Assembly: GCA_902493125.1 (NCBI GenBank)
Contig: CABUOF010000047.1
Span: 1 to 16,221, forward strand
DNA: 16,221 nucleotides
DNA from: an uncultured Collinsella sp.
GTDB lineage: Bacteria; Actinomycetota; Coriobacteriia; Coriobacteriales; Coriobacteriaceae
Reading direction: 5' to 3'
Below, in pieces: positions 1-7,562 of the stretch. Numbering within the stretch: the first letter of the stretch is position 1; each line of letters opens with the position of its first letter. The notes beneath the pieces were generated by a model. That model worked only from the letters and a program-made list of their open reading frames with translations. It searched no databases and was not told the DNA's origin. A program made the position numbers and the translations under genes.

Positions 1-2120
1 GCGAGGAGGTCGGTTGCGGCAGCCCCGACTGCAAGCCCGGCTGCGACTGCGACCGCTTCTTGGAGTTCTGGAACCTCGTCTTTACCCAGTACGACCGCCA
101 GGAGGACGGCTCCATGCCGGAGCTGCCGCACCGCAACCTCGATACGGGCATGGGTCTGGAGCGCATGGCCGCTATCATGCAGCACAAGACTGCTAACTAC
201 GACGGCGATCTGATGCAGCACCTCATCAAGCTGGGCGAGGAGATCAGCGGCAAGACCTATGACGCCGACGATTACTCCGGCGCCAGCCGCTCCCTGCGCA
301 TCATCGCCGATCACTCCCGTGCCGTCGACTTTATGATCTCGGACGGCATCCTGCCCGGTAACGAGGGTCGCGAGTACGTCCTTCGCCGTCTGCTCCGCCG
401 TGCCGTGTTCCACGGTCGCCTGCTGGGCATCGAGGGTGCCTTCCTGACCAAGTTCATCGACGAGGTCAATGCTCAGATGGGAGAGGCTTATCCCGAGCTG
501 CTCAAGAACGTCGCCCTCGTCAAGGGTATCGTCGCCTCCGAGGAGGAGCGCTTCTCCACGACGCTCGACAACGGCCGCGTCTATCTGGACGAGGCTCTGG
601 CAGCGCTTTCCGAGGGCGCCGTGCTTCCGGGCGATGTCGCCTTTAAGCTGCACGACACCTTTGGTTTCCCCATCGATCTGACCGTCGAGATCGCCGGCAC
701 CGCTGGTCACTACGTCGATATGGACGGCTTCACTGCCTGCATGGAGGACCAGAAGGCCCGCGCCCGCGCCAATGCCAAGGGCGACGCCTGGGGCAGCTTC
801 AACGACGTGTGGGTCGAGCTTTCCGACAAGGTCGCCGCGACTGAGTTCGACGGTTATGACAACGATGTGATCGAGGGCGCCAAGGTTGTCGCCATCGTGC
901 GCAACGGCGAGTCCGTCGAGTCCGCTGCCGCCGGCGAGGACGTCGAGGTTGTGCTCGACCGCACCCCGTTCTATGCCGAGATGGGTGGTCAGCAGGGTGA
1001 TGCCGGCAAGCTTTCCGCCGAGGGCGTTTCGCTGACCGTTGCCGACACCAAGAACCACAACGGCCTGTATGCCCACGTCGCGCACGTTGCCGATGGCACG
1101 CTGACTGTCGGTGCCGCTGTTACCGCCGCGCTCGACGCCGAGCGCCGTGGCTTCCTGCGCCGCAACCACACCGCCACGCACCTGCTCGACGCCGCCCTTA
1201 AGCAGGTCCTGGGCGAGCACGTCTCCCAGGCCGGCTCGCTGGTGACGCCCGAGCACCTTCGCTTTGACTTTACGCACTTCGAGGCCCTGTCCTCCGAGCA
1301 GCTCAAGGCTGTCGAGGACCTGGTCAACCAGCAGATCTTCGCTTCCAAGCCGGTCGTGACCCGTGTCATGGGCATCGACGAGGCTAAGGCTGCCGGCGCT
1401 GTCGCTCTGTTTGGAGAGAAGTACGGCGATGTCGTCCGCGTCGTCTCCGTGGGCGCCGAGGACCAGCCGTTCTCCCGCGAGCTCTGTGGTGGCACCCATG
1501 CCGCCAATACCGCAGAGATTGGTCTGTTCAAGATCATTTCCGAGTCCTCCACGGGCTCCAATGTCCGCCGTATCGAGGCCGTGACCTCTAAGGGTGCCCT
1601 CGACTACATGGCCGACCGCCTGGCGCTCGTTGACGCCGCCGCCGCTGCGCTCAAGTGCCGCGTCGACGAGGTCCCCGCCCGCGTGGAGAACCTGCAGGCT
1701 GAGCTGCGCGAGACGTCCAACAAGCTCAAGAAGGCTCTGACCGGTGGCTCCTCCGACGCCATCTCCAGCGCCATCGAGGGCGCCGTCGAGCTCGACGGCT
1801 ATAAGCTCGTTGTCGCTGAGCTCCAGGGCCTTGAGGCTGCCGACCTGCGCAACGTATGGGATACCGTGCATCAGAAGGTCGCCGGCCCTGTCGCTTGTGT
1901 CGTCGCCAGCGTGACTGAGAAGGGCACTCCGGCCCTGCTCGCTGCCGGCTCCGATGACGCCGTCAAGGCCGGTTTCCACGCCGGTAACGTGATCAAGCAG
2001 ATCGCGGGTCTGGTCGACGGTCGCGGTGGCGGTCGTCCCAACATGGCCCAGGCTGGTGGCAAGAACGCTGCCGGTATCGCCGATGCCCTCGCGGCCGCTA
2101 AGACCGCACTCGGCGCCTAA
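1..2120 (+). CDS. alaS: Alanine--tRNA ligase, 5'-truncated by window edge
   Basis: Charges tRNA-Ala with alanine and hydrolyses mischarged Ser- and Gly-tRNA-Ala; cytoplasmic. The reading frame is open from base 3 with no start in view, giving 705 residues. AlaRS is usually about 875-880 residues, so about 170 N-terminal residues (the first part of the catalytic core) lie outside. Visible are a Cys cluster (CX4CX3CXC, residues 5-16 of the fragment) running into DRFLEFWNLVF, then the DTGMGLERM stretch of the core, and the tRNA-recognition stretch around LPGNEGREYVLRRLLRR. The editing domain has HTATH (bases 1167-1181) and CGGTH (1485-1499), the zinc-binding HxxxH and CxxxH. The C-terminal DHHA1-type domain ends in a Gly-rich DGRGGGRPNMAQAGG near fragment residue 672. 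Nothing suggests damage. It is the first gene of a run with ruvX and mltG, an order known from other Actinobacteria. Confidence 0.98.
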   Translation, partial: EEVGCGSPDCKPGCDCDRFLEFWNLVFTQYDRQEDGSMPELPHRNLDTGMGLERMAAIMQHKTANYDGDLMQHLIKLGEEISGKTYDADDYSGASRSLRIIADHSRAVDFMISDGILPGNEGREYVLRRLLRRAVFHGRLLGIEGAFLTKFIDEVNAQMGEAYPELLKNVALVKGIVASEEERFSTTLDNGRVYLDEALAALSEGAVLPGDVAFKLHDTFGFPIDLTVEIAGTAGHYVDMDGFTACMEDQKARARANAKGDAWGSFNDVWVELSDKVAATEFDGYDNDVIEGAKVVAIVRNGESVESAAAGEDVEVVLDRTPFYAEMGGQQGDAGKLSAEGVSLTVADTKNHNGLYAHVAHVADGTLTVGAAVTAALDAERRGFLRRNHTATHLLDAALKQVLGEHVSQAGSLVTPEHLRFDFTHFEALSSEQLKAVEDLVNQQIFASKPVVTRVMGIDEAKAAGAVALFGEKYGDVVRVVSVGAEDQPFSRELCGGTHAANTAEIGLFKIISESSTGSNVRRIEAVTSKGALDYMADRLALVDAAAAALKCRVDEVPARVENLQAELRETSNKLKKALTGGSSDAISSAIEGAVELDGYKLVVAELQGLEAADLRNVWDTVHQKVAGPVACVVASVTEKGTPALLAAGSDDAVKAGFHAGNVIKQIAGLVDGRGGGRPNMAQAGGKNAAGIADALAAAKTALGA

Positions 2121-2137
2121 GAATCTAAGAAGTCGCT

Positions 2138-2566
2138 GTGGTTGCGCTCGCGCTGGACATAGGGGAGACCAGGATTGGCATCGCCGTCTCGAGCCGTGAT
2201 GGCAAGATGGCGATGCCTGTCAAGGTGCTTCCGGCTGCCGAGGTCACCGGTATGGCCAAGACGTTCCGCTACCTGGTCGAGGACTATGAGCCCGACATCC
2301 TGGTAAGCGGACGTCCCTTGACCATGGCCGGTGAGCCCGGCCCCCAGGCCGAGCGCGTTGCCGCCGTAGCGCAAAAGATTGCCGACGAGCTCGATCTTCC
2401 GCTGGAGTTTGAGGACGAACGTCTGTCCTCGCAAGAGGCCAAGCGTATCCTGCGCGAGCAGGGCCTCAACGAAAAGCAGATGAGGGGCAAGATCGACATG
2501 ATTGCCGCCAGCCTGTTTTTGCAGACGTGGCTCGATCGTAAAAACGAGGAGGTTTCGCATGCCTAG
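2138..2566 (+). CDS. ruvX: Putative pre-16S rRNA nuclease / Holliday junction resolvase-like protein RuvX (YqgF)
   Basis: RNase H-fold nuclease of the YqgF/RuvX family, implicated in 16S rRNA 5'-end maturation. The 142 residues match the family length. The expected acidic active-site residues are present: D7 in LDIGETRIG, E94 in DERLSS and D120 in GKIDMIAA. The start is a GTG at 2138, chosen because the family begins with this first beta strand; the ribosome binding site is weak (AAGAAG a few bases upstream). It lies 17 nt after alaS, and its last 8 bases overlap mltG, so the three genes are probably co-transcribed and the last two translationally coupled. Confidence 0.95.
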   Translation: MVALALDIGETRIGIAVSSRDGKMAMPVKVLPAAEVTGMAKTFRYLVEDYEPDILVSGRPLTMAGEPGPQAERVAAVAQKIADELDLPLEFEDERLSSQEAKRILREQGLNEKQMRGKIDMIAASLFLQTWLDRKNEEVSHA

Positions 2567-3992
2567 CGCTTCCGATCCGCGCCAGCAGAATCGTACACGG
2601 CAGCCGGCGTCGCGCCCTGCCCAGCCTGGCCAGCGTCCGGCACAGCCGACGCAGCGCGCAGCTCAGCCTGCCGCGCGCCCGGTGCAGTCCTTCTCTCATT
2701 CGACCCAACCTGTTCAACGGACGGGTCAGCAGCCTTCTGCTCGTTCGGTTCAGCATTCGGCTTCTCACGCGGCTCAGCAGCCCACTGCTCGTACGGCCCA
2801 GCCTGCAGGCGGTACCCGCTTTAAGCTGCAGGCACCTACCCAGCGAACTCAGGCCCCTCAATCGCATTCGCATCACGCTCGCGGTTCGTATGGCGTTGCT
2901 CCGGCGTCCCGCTCGAGCTACAACACGCATGCTCGTCGCGGCGCTCAAAAGAAAAGCTCTCCGGTGCCTATGATTATCGGTGGCGTCGTCGCCGTGCTTG
3001 CGCTTGTCGCGATCGTTTTCTTTGTCGTGCCGGCCGTCAAGGGCTTCTTTGGCGGTGAGGATGCGAAAGTCGCTGCTGGCCAGCAGGTTACGGTGACCAT
3101 TCCCGATGGTGCTTCGGGCGATACGATCGCTTCGATTCTCTCCGAGAACCATATCGTCGAAGACCCCAAGGATTATTACGCGGCGGTCAAAAAGCTCAAC
3201 GCCGATATGTCGCTTAAGCCTGGCACCTACTCGTTCACTACGCTCATGGATGCGACCAAGGTTGTTCAGCAGCTCATGGAAGGCCCCAACGCGGGCTCCA
3301 ATGCGCTGACAATCCCTGAGGGCCTAACGGTCGATCAAGTCGCCGACCGTGTGGCCCAGGCTTACGACAGCATCTCTAAGGAAGACTTCCTCAACCAGGC
3401 CAAGGCCTCCAACTACGTGGACGACTATAGCTTCCTTAAGGGCGCCGCCAACGACTCGCTCGAGGGCTTCTTGTTCCCCAAGACTTATTCGTTGGGTGAT
3501 TCGCCGACGGCCGATGACGTGGTTCGCGCTATGCTCGATCAGTTTAAGACCGAGTACAAGTCGATTGACTTTGCGAGCTGCGAAGCCAAGATCAAGGAGC
3601 GCTACGGTGTGGAGATGTCCGACTACGACATCGTCAACCTTGCCTCCATCGTCGAGCGCGAGGGTCTCAATGCCGATCAGCGCGCGCATGTGGCATCGGT
3701 GTTCTACAACCGCTTGGCCGGCAAGCTCGATGGTCTGCGTTACCTCAACAGCGATGCGACCATGATGTATGTCACCGGTGGCGAGGTTACCGCCGACGAC
3801 CTGCAGAGCGATAGTCCCTATAACACCTACAAGCACGAGGGCCTTCCGCCCACGCCCATCTGCTCTCCGTCGCTCGAGGCACTCAAGGCCACGCTTGAGC
3901 CGACCGACTCCGATGACCTGTATTTCTACATTACACAGGACGAGGAGTACTTCTCGCAAACCTACGAAGAGCATCAACAGTCTTGGAATTAG
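2559..3992 (+). CDS. mltG: Endolytic murein transglycosylase MltG (YceG-like)
   Basis: Membrane-anchored lytic transglycosylase that cuts nascent glycan strands and is thought to set their length. The start at ATG 2559 has an excellent GAGGAGG at 2546-2552; the frame is open further upstream but without comparable support. The 477 residues comprise a Gln/Pro/Ala/Arg/Ser-rich, basic cytosolic tail (about 1-133), one transmembrane helix (about 137-158) and the extracytoplasmic YceG domain. Within the domain ASIVEREG (Glu366, the expected catalytic glutamate) is followed by HVASVFYNRLAGKLDGL, the SPYNTYKHEGLPPTPI signature and LYFYIT. The usual final motif with G-x-H-x-F is replaced by a Tyr/Glu-rich ending. 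The long tail makes it larger than the E. coli form. It overlaps ruvX by 8 nt. Confidence 0.96.
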   Translation: MPSASDPRQQNRTRQPASRPAQPGQRPAQPTQRAAQPAARPVQSFSHSTQPVQRTGQQPSARSVQHSASHAAQQPTARTAQPAGGTRFKLQAPTQRTQAPQSHSHHARGSYGVAPASRSSYNTHARRGAQKKSSPVPMIIGGVVAVLALVAIVFFVVPAVKGFFGGEDAKVAAGQQVTVTIPDGASGDTIASILSENHIVEDPKDYYAAVKKLNADMSLKPGTYSFTTLMDATKVVQQLMEGPNAGSNALTIPEGLTVDQVADRVAQAYDSISKEDFLNQAKASNYVDDYSFLKGAANDSLEGFLFPKTYSLGDSPTADDVVRAMLDQFKTEYKSIDFASCEAKIKERYGVEMSDYDIVNLASIVEREGLNADQRAHVASVFYNRLAGKLDGLRYLNSDATMMYVTGGEVTADDLQSDSPYNTYKHEGLPPTPICSPSLEALKATLEPTDSDDLYFYITQDEEYFSQTYEEHQQSWN

Positions 3993-3993
3993 C

Positions 3994-4491
3994 ATGAGGA
4001 TTTTTAGCCCCAAACGTTACGTTGCCTCGGTCGATCGCATCGACCTTGATACCCTGTGGGCCGACGGCAAACGCGCCATTCTGCTCGATCGCGATAACAC
4101 CCTGGTGCCGCGCGACACCGAGCAGGTTCCTGCCGCGGTTTCCGCCTGGCTCGATGCCGCCCGCGCCAAAGGCTTTAAGCTGTGCATGGTGTCCAACAAC
4201 TGGCATCGCGACCAGGTCATGAGCTCTGCATGCGAGCTGGGACTCGAGGCCATCAGCCACGCCATGAAGCCGGCGCCGTTTGCCCTCAAGGCGGGTCTTA
4301 AGCGCCTCGGCGCCACGGCCGACGAGGCGGTGCTGATCGGTGATCAGCTCTACACGGACGTGTGGAGTGGCAACTTCGCCGGCGTCGATACTATCCTGGT
4401 TAAGCCGCAGGCAACCCAAGACCTGTGGTACACGAAGATCTTCCGTATCTTTGAGCGCCGGGCCCTGCGCGACCTTCCCTGCGAGGAATAG
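3994..4491 (+). CDS. YqeG family HAD IIIA-type phosphatase
   Basis: Small haloacid-dehalogenase-fold hydrolase, 165 residues, like B. subtilis YqeG (about 170). HAD motif I is LLDRDNTLV with the nucleophile D32 and acid D34; motif II is MVSNN; the conserved Lys region is MKPAPFALKAG; the acidic motif is VLIGDQLYTDV. No separate cap domain is apparent, as in subclass III. The physiological substrate of the family is uncertain. The start ATG 3994 lies one base after the mltG stop and has no clear Shine-Dalgarno, so translation is probably coupled to mltG. The gene sits where Mycobacterium has aroE and relatives between mltG and aroK. Confidence 0.93.
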   Translation: MRIFSPKRYVASVDRIDLDTLWADGKRAILLDRDNTLVPRDTEQVPAAVSAWLDAARAKGFKLCMVSNNWHRDQVMSSACELGLEAISHAMKPAPFALKAGLKRLGATADEAVLIGDQLYTDVWSGNFAGVDTILVKPQATQDLWYTKIFRIFERRALRDLPCEE

Positions 4492-4499
4492 GTTTCGCC

Positions 4500-5033
4500 A
4501 TGTCTCAGCACATCAAACACGGCTGCGACCATATCTTCTTTATCGGCTTTTTGGGCGCGGGCAAATCGACGCTCGCGCGCAACGTCGGCACTATGTTCAA
4601 GCGGCGTTTTATCGATACCGACCGACTGGTCGTGCGCCGTTGCGGTAAGTCGGTAACCGAGATTTTTGAGACCGAGGGCGAGGATCGTTTTCGTGAGCTC
4701 GAGACCTCGGCGCTCCGTTCGCTCCAAAGTGAGCGCAGCCTGTTGGTTTCGTGCGGGGGCGGCATTGTCGAGACGTCGGTGAATATTGAGCTGATGCACG
4801 AAATGGGTACGTGCGTGTACCTCGAGGGCGACTTCGAGGATTCGATTCGCCAGATTCGTCGGTCCGACACGCGCCCCGATTTCCGTTCGCCCGAGCATGC
4901 TGCGCGCCTGTTTGAGCATCGCCGTCCGCTGTATCGCCAGGCCGCCGACCTTACCCTTGATATTCGCAACAAGTCCTTCGAGGACGTTTCCTACCTTTGT
5001 GCCGAGATGCTTTTGGAGCGTGGACTGCTATGA
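4500..5033 (+). CDS. aroK: Shikimate kinase
   Basis: Phosphorylates shikimate to shikimate-3-phosphate with ATP, on the route to chorismate. The 177 residues match the family. Walker A is GFLGAGKST (K22, S23); the shikimate-binding DTD is D39/D41; GEDRFRELE supplies R65; SCGGG ends at G88; the lid carries TRPDF in place of the common RPLL, and RRPLYRQAADLTLD follows. All usual substrate and nucleotide residues therefore seem present. A GAGGA overlaps the end of the previous gene just before ATG 4500. The last four bases overlap the next gene (ATGA), so the two products are made together. Because the neighbouring AroB homologue looks inactive, whether this kinase serves a complete shikimate pathway is not clear from the window. 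Confidence 0.92.
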   Translation: MSQHIKHGCDHIFFIGFLGAGKSTLARNVGTMFKRRFIDTDRLVVRRCGKSVTEIFETEGEDRFRELETSALRSLQSERSLLVSCGGGIVETSVNIELMHEMGTCVYLEGDFEDSIRQIRRSDTRPDFRSPEHAARLFEHRRPLYRQAADLTLDIRNKSFEDVSYLCAEMLLERGLL

Positions 5034-6139
5034 TTCGCCGTCAACTGATCAATTTCCAAAACCGCAGTGTCGATGTCCGCGTCGGATTGGGCGCGTTCGA
5101 TGAGCTGTCGCGCATGTTTGCCTCGGCTGTGGGCAAGCCTAAGCGCGCGATGGTCGTTTGGAGCACTGCCACGTCAGAGCGTTTTGATGAGGTCGTCGAG
5201 CATGCGCTGGTCGACACCGGTTTTGCCGTGTCGCCGCTAGTCCTCGAGGTTTCGCCTGCTGGTGCCACGCTGGCCGATGCTGATGCTATCTTTGGCGCCC
5301 TGTCTGCCAACGGCGTTACCTGCGACGATCTGGTTGTCGCCGTTGGCGATGCCGCAACCTGCTCGGTTGTTAGCTGGTGCGCAAACCAGTGGTGCGGCCG
5401 AACCGAGTGCGCGCTGTTGCCGACGACCTTCGACGCCATGCTCACGGTCGCGACGACCATGAAGCCGCTCGTCGCCTCGTCGGCCAATGCACTTCCCGCT
5501 ATCGCGTTCCGTCCCGAAACGGGCTTGGTCGTGTGTGACCTCGACCTTGTTCGCGAGGCGGACCCCGAGGACCTCAAGCTCGGCTTTGTGGTACTTGTTG
5601 GCACCATGCTTTCGAGCAGTAAGTCCCGCTGGAATCAGTTTACTGAGACCGTCCCCGAGATTCTCGCGGGCGAAGAGGTTGCGCTCGTCAATGCCGTTCA
5701 ATGGTCTCAGACTGCCCGTAAGGACGTACTGATGGCCACGAACCCGAGCGCTCGCCATGCGCTCGATTTTGGCAAGACGGGGGAGCGTACCCTGCGCGCC
5801 TGCTTGGGCGATGCCGCTTCACAGGTCCCTGCCTACCAGCTGTTGTCCGAGGGCATGCGCTTTGAGGCGCGCCTAGCACATGATGCCTGTGACTTCGATA
5901 TCGATTACGTCTTTGAGGTCGATGACTGCTTGGAGGACTTTGGTATCGAGGAACTTGCCTTCGATCTGGAGCCTGCCGCATATATCGAGGAGTTCCGCAG
6001 GCAGCAGTTTGTCCGCTCGAACCGCAGTATGTTGCCGCTGCCCGCGGCACTCGGCGCTATTCGTCTAACGTGCGTTGAGGACGAGGTTCTTGAGCGCCAT
6101 GCTCACGCCTACTTGGCTTCTCGCAAAGAACTTCTCTAA
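5030..6139 (+). CDS. Degenerate 3-dehydroquinate synthase (AroB) homologue, probably not a metal-dependent synthase
   Basis: 369 residues, the usual AroB length, starting at ATG 5030 within an ATGA overlap with aroK (GGAG 11 nt upstream). The fold is recognisable from an N-terminal Rossmann-like part, VVAVGDAATCSVVSW where AroB has a GGG-VVGD-AGF motif, LLPTT (residues 129-133) where AroB has QVPTT, and LDFGKT (about 245-250) where AroB has LNFGHT. Key residues are gone. By hand alignment the metal-binding Glu is Val (near 188), the two His of GHTxGH are Lys249 and Arg, and the HGE motif is LSE. The Asp of DSSVGGK is Thr. The frame is intact and codon use looks normal, so this is not obvious pseudogene decay. 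It may be a repurposed or regulatory paralogue, or a partner of the kinase; the function is unknown. This departs from the plain aroB call that automatic annotation would give. Confidence 0.75.
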   Translation: MIRRQLINFQNRSVDVRVGLGAFDELSRMFASAVGKPKRAMVVWSTATSERFDEVVEHALVDTGFAVSPLVLEVSPAGATLADADAIFGALSANGVTCDDLVVAVGDAATCSVVSWCANQWCGRTECALLPTTFDAMLTVATTMKPLVASSANALPAIAFRPETGLVVCDLDLVREADPEDLKLGFVVLVGTMLSSSKSRWNQFTETVPEILAGEEVALVNAVQWSQTARKDVLMATNPSARHALDFGKTGERTLRACLGDAASQVPAYQLLSEGMRFEARLAHDACDFDIDYVFEVDDCLEDFGIEELAFDLEPAAYIEEFRRQQFVRSNRSMLPLPAALGAIRLTCVEDEVLERHAHAYLASRKELL

Positions 6140-6145
6140 GTTTTA

Positions 6146-6174
6146 TTGACATCCATCGTCTTTCGTATCATGTT
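6146..6174 (+). promoter_or_regulatory. Candidate sigma-70-type promoter before the M24 peptidase
   Basis: A perfect -35 TTGACA lies at 6146-6151, only 7 nt after the aroB-like stop. At the ideal 17-nt spacing the -10 would be the poor CATGTT (6169-6174); the better TATCAT (6166-6171) is only 14 nt away. The assignment rests mainly on the -35 box and on the position ahead of a leader. Confidence 0.45.
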
Positions 6175-6176
6175 GA

Positions 6177-6253
6177 GGGGCGGGTTTCCAATCTGTTGCG
6201 GATCGCATGCGATTCCGTCGTTCGGTTGAGACCCGTCCCGTCTTTATAGAGAC
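6177..6253 (+). promoter_or_regulatory. Structured 5' leader upstream of the M24 peptidase
   Basis: Bases 6177-6188 (GGGGCGGGTTTC) can pair along all 12 positions with 6228-6239 (GAGACCCGTCCC), counting two G-U pairs. Inside, CGGATCG and CGATTCCG flank a CATG loop as a second hairpin. A third small hairpin, GTCTT/GAGAC with a four-base loop, follows at 6240-6253, directly before the ribosome binding site. No T-tract follows the long stem, so it is not a normal intrinsic terminator. It matches no riboswitch class that I recognise. Confidence 0.5.
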
Positions 6254-6271
6254 AACAAGAAAGGAATCTGC

Positions 6272-7402
6272 ATGTCTGAGTTTGCTGCCGGTCCTGCCGG
6301 TCGTATCGAGCGTGTCCGTGCCCTGATGGCCGAGCGTGGCTACGACGCCATCGTGGTGCGCGACGAGGCCAACCTTCGTTGGCTTACGGGCGTGAAGGGC
6401 GTTTTCGATTACACCTTTGAATTCCCGCACGCGGCGTTTATTACGGCCGACCAGTGCCTGTTCCATACCGACTCGCGCTACCTCAACAGCTTTGAGGAGA
6501 ACACGCCCGCCGGCAGCCCCTGGGTTTACGACATGGACGAGGGTACCATCCCCGGCTGGGTCGCCGGCAAGATTGCGGCTAACAAGTGCCGTGTCTGTGC
6601 TGTCGAGGACGATATGCAGATTAACTTCTACCAGGGTATTCAGCGCGGCCTGGAGGACCGTTCCGTCGCCTGCATGCTGCCGCTGATGCACGACGACATC
6701 CGCAAGATGCGCGCCATCAAGGATGCCGAGGAGATCGAGCTTATGCGCCACGCACAGTCGATCACCGACGCCGCCTTCCAGCACATGCTCGGCTTTATTA
6801 AGCCTGGCATGACCGAGAAGCAGGTTCGTAACGAGCTCGAGAACTTTATGTTCGCCAACGGCGCAGACAGCCTTGCCTTCGGCTCCATCGTGGCGAGCGG
6901 TCCCAACACCGCCAACCCGCATGCCGTGCCGAGCGACCGCGTGATCGAGAAGGGCGATTTCGTTCTCATGGATTATGGCGCGGGCTATTGCGATTACCGC
7001 TCCGACATGACGCGCACTGTCGTGATGGGCGAGCCCACCCAGGAGCAGCTCGACCTGTACGCACTCGTGCGCCGCACGCACGAGGAGTGCGTCGCCGCCA
7101 TCCATCCGGGCGTTGAGGGTAACGACATCTTCAAGCTTTCCAAGAAGATCATCGGCGATGCCGGCTATGGTGATTACTACAACCATGGTCTGGGCCACGG
7201 CGTGGGCATCGACATCCACGAGCTGCCCAACTTCAACCGCAGCAAGAACACCATCGAGATCGGCTCGGTTGTCACCATGGAGCCCGGCGTCTACCTGCCC
7301 GGCGTGGGCGGCGTGCGCCTGGAGGACTACGGCGTGGTCACCGAGAACGGCTACGAGCCCTTCACCAAGACCCCGCACGACCTGCACGTTATCGACTGCT
7401 AG
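6272..7402 (+). CDS. M24 family aminopeptidase, Xaa-Pro peptidase (PepP/PepQ-like)
   Basis: Cytoplasmic metallopeptidase with the pita-bread fold, expected to cleave Xaa-Pro bonds at the N terminus of peptides or in dipeptides. The 376 residues comprise a creatinase-type N-terminal domain (about 1-140, with YDAIVVRDEANLRWLTG and HTDSRYL) and the catalytic domain. All five dinuclear-metal ligands are present: D234 (LMDYGAGY), D245 (RSDMTRT), H309 (GLGHGVG), E337 (MEPGVY) and E351 (RLEDYG). The ATG at 6272 follows a good AAAGGA. In related genomes a pepQ/pepP gene stands between aroB and efp, exactly as here. It has its own putative promoter and leader, and a terminator follows, so it may be a single-gene unit. 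Whether it is an aminopeptidase or a dipeptidase cannot be settled by eye. Confidence 0.95.
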   Translation: MSEFAAGPAGRIERVRALMAERGYDAIVVRDEANLRWLTGVKGVFDYTFEFPHAAFITADQCLFHTDSRYLNSFEENTPAGSPWVYDMDEGTIPGWVAGKIAANKCRVCAVEDDMQINFYQGIQRGLEDRSVACMLPLMHDDIRKMRAIKDAEEIELMRHAQSITDAAFQHMLGFIKPGMTEKQVRNELENFMFANGADSLAFGSIVASGPNTANPHAVPSDRVIEKGDFVLMDYGAGYCDYRSDMTRTVVMGEPTQEQLDLYALVRRTHEECVAAIHPGVEGNDIFKLSKKIIGDAGYGDYYNHGLGHGVGIDIHELPNFNRSKNTIEIGSVVTMEPGVYLPGVGGVRLEDYGVVTENGYEPFTKTPHDLHVIDC

Positions 7403-7416
7403 TCTACTTCGGTAGA
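7403..7416 (+). other. UUCG tetraloop hairpin directly after the peptidase stop
   Basis: TCTAC-TTCG-GTAGA gives a 5-bp stem closed by the very stable C(UUCG)G tetraloop, starting at the first base after the stop codon. It may protect the 3' end of the message or assist the terminator 10 nt further on. Confidence 0.6.
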
Positions 7417-7425
7417 TAGTTTGGG

Positions 7426-7468
7426 GCGGGGCGTTCGGATCGATTCGGACGCCCCGCGTTCTCTTTTT
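7426..7468 (+). terminator. Rho-independent terminator of the peptidase transcript
   Basis: GCGGGGCGT (7426-7434) pairs perfectly with ACGCCCCGC (7449-7457). The stem can extend inward by about five more pairs, including G-U, to a TCGA loop. It is followed by GTTCTCTTTTT. It separates the peptidase from the efp operon. Confidence 0.9.
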
Positions 7469-7499
7469 ATGCGCTCGCTGCAGGCGCCGTCTGCAAGTG

Positions 7500-7505
7500 T
7501 ATAAT
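7500..7505 (+). promoter_or_regulatory. Consensus -10 box of the efp operon promoter
   Basis: TATAAT at 7500-7505 matches the consensus exactly and lies 57 nt before the efp ATG, after the preceding terminator. No good -35 is seen at 16-18 nt spacing (the best is around GCTGCA, 7477-7482), so an activator or another form of recognition may help. Confidence 0.65.
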
Positions 7506-7562
7506 TTCTGTCGTATGTAATTTGGACGCTTGTGCGTTCTGCCCATAACAAGAAAGGTCGCT

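Noticed and set aside
2502..2558. Longer start for mltG
   Set aside because: The extra 19 residues lie inside ruvX and have no supporting ribosome binding site, whereas ATG 2559 has GAGGAGG at ideal distance.
3769..3993. Longer start for the YqeG-type phosphatase
   Set aside because: The extension lies wholly inside the conserved end of mltG in another frame, and the family begins near residue 1 of the shorter form.
6177..6250. Intrinsic terminator for the aro genes
   Set aside because: The stem is strong, but no T-tract follows and a TTGACA box precedes it, so a leader structure is the better reading.
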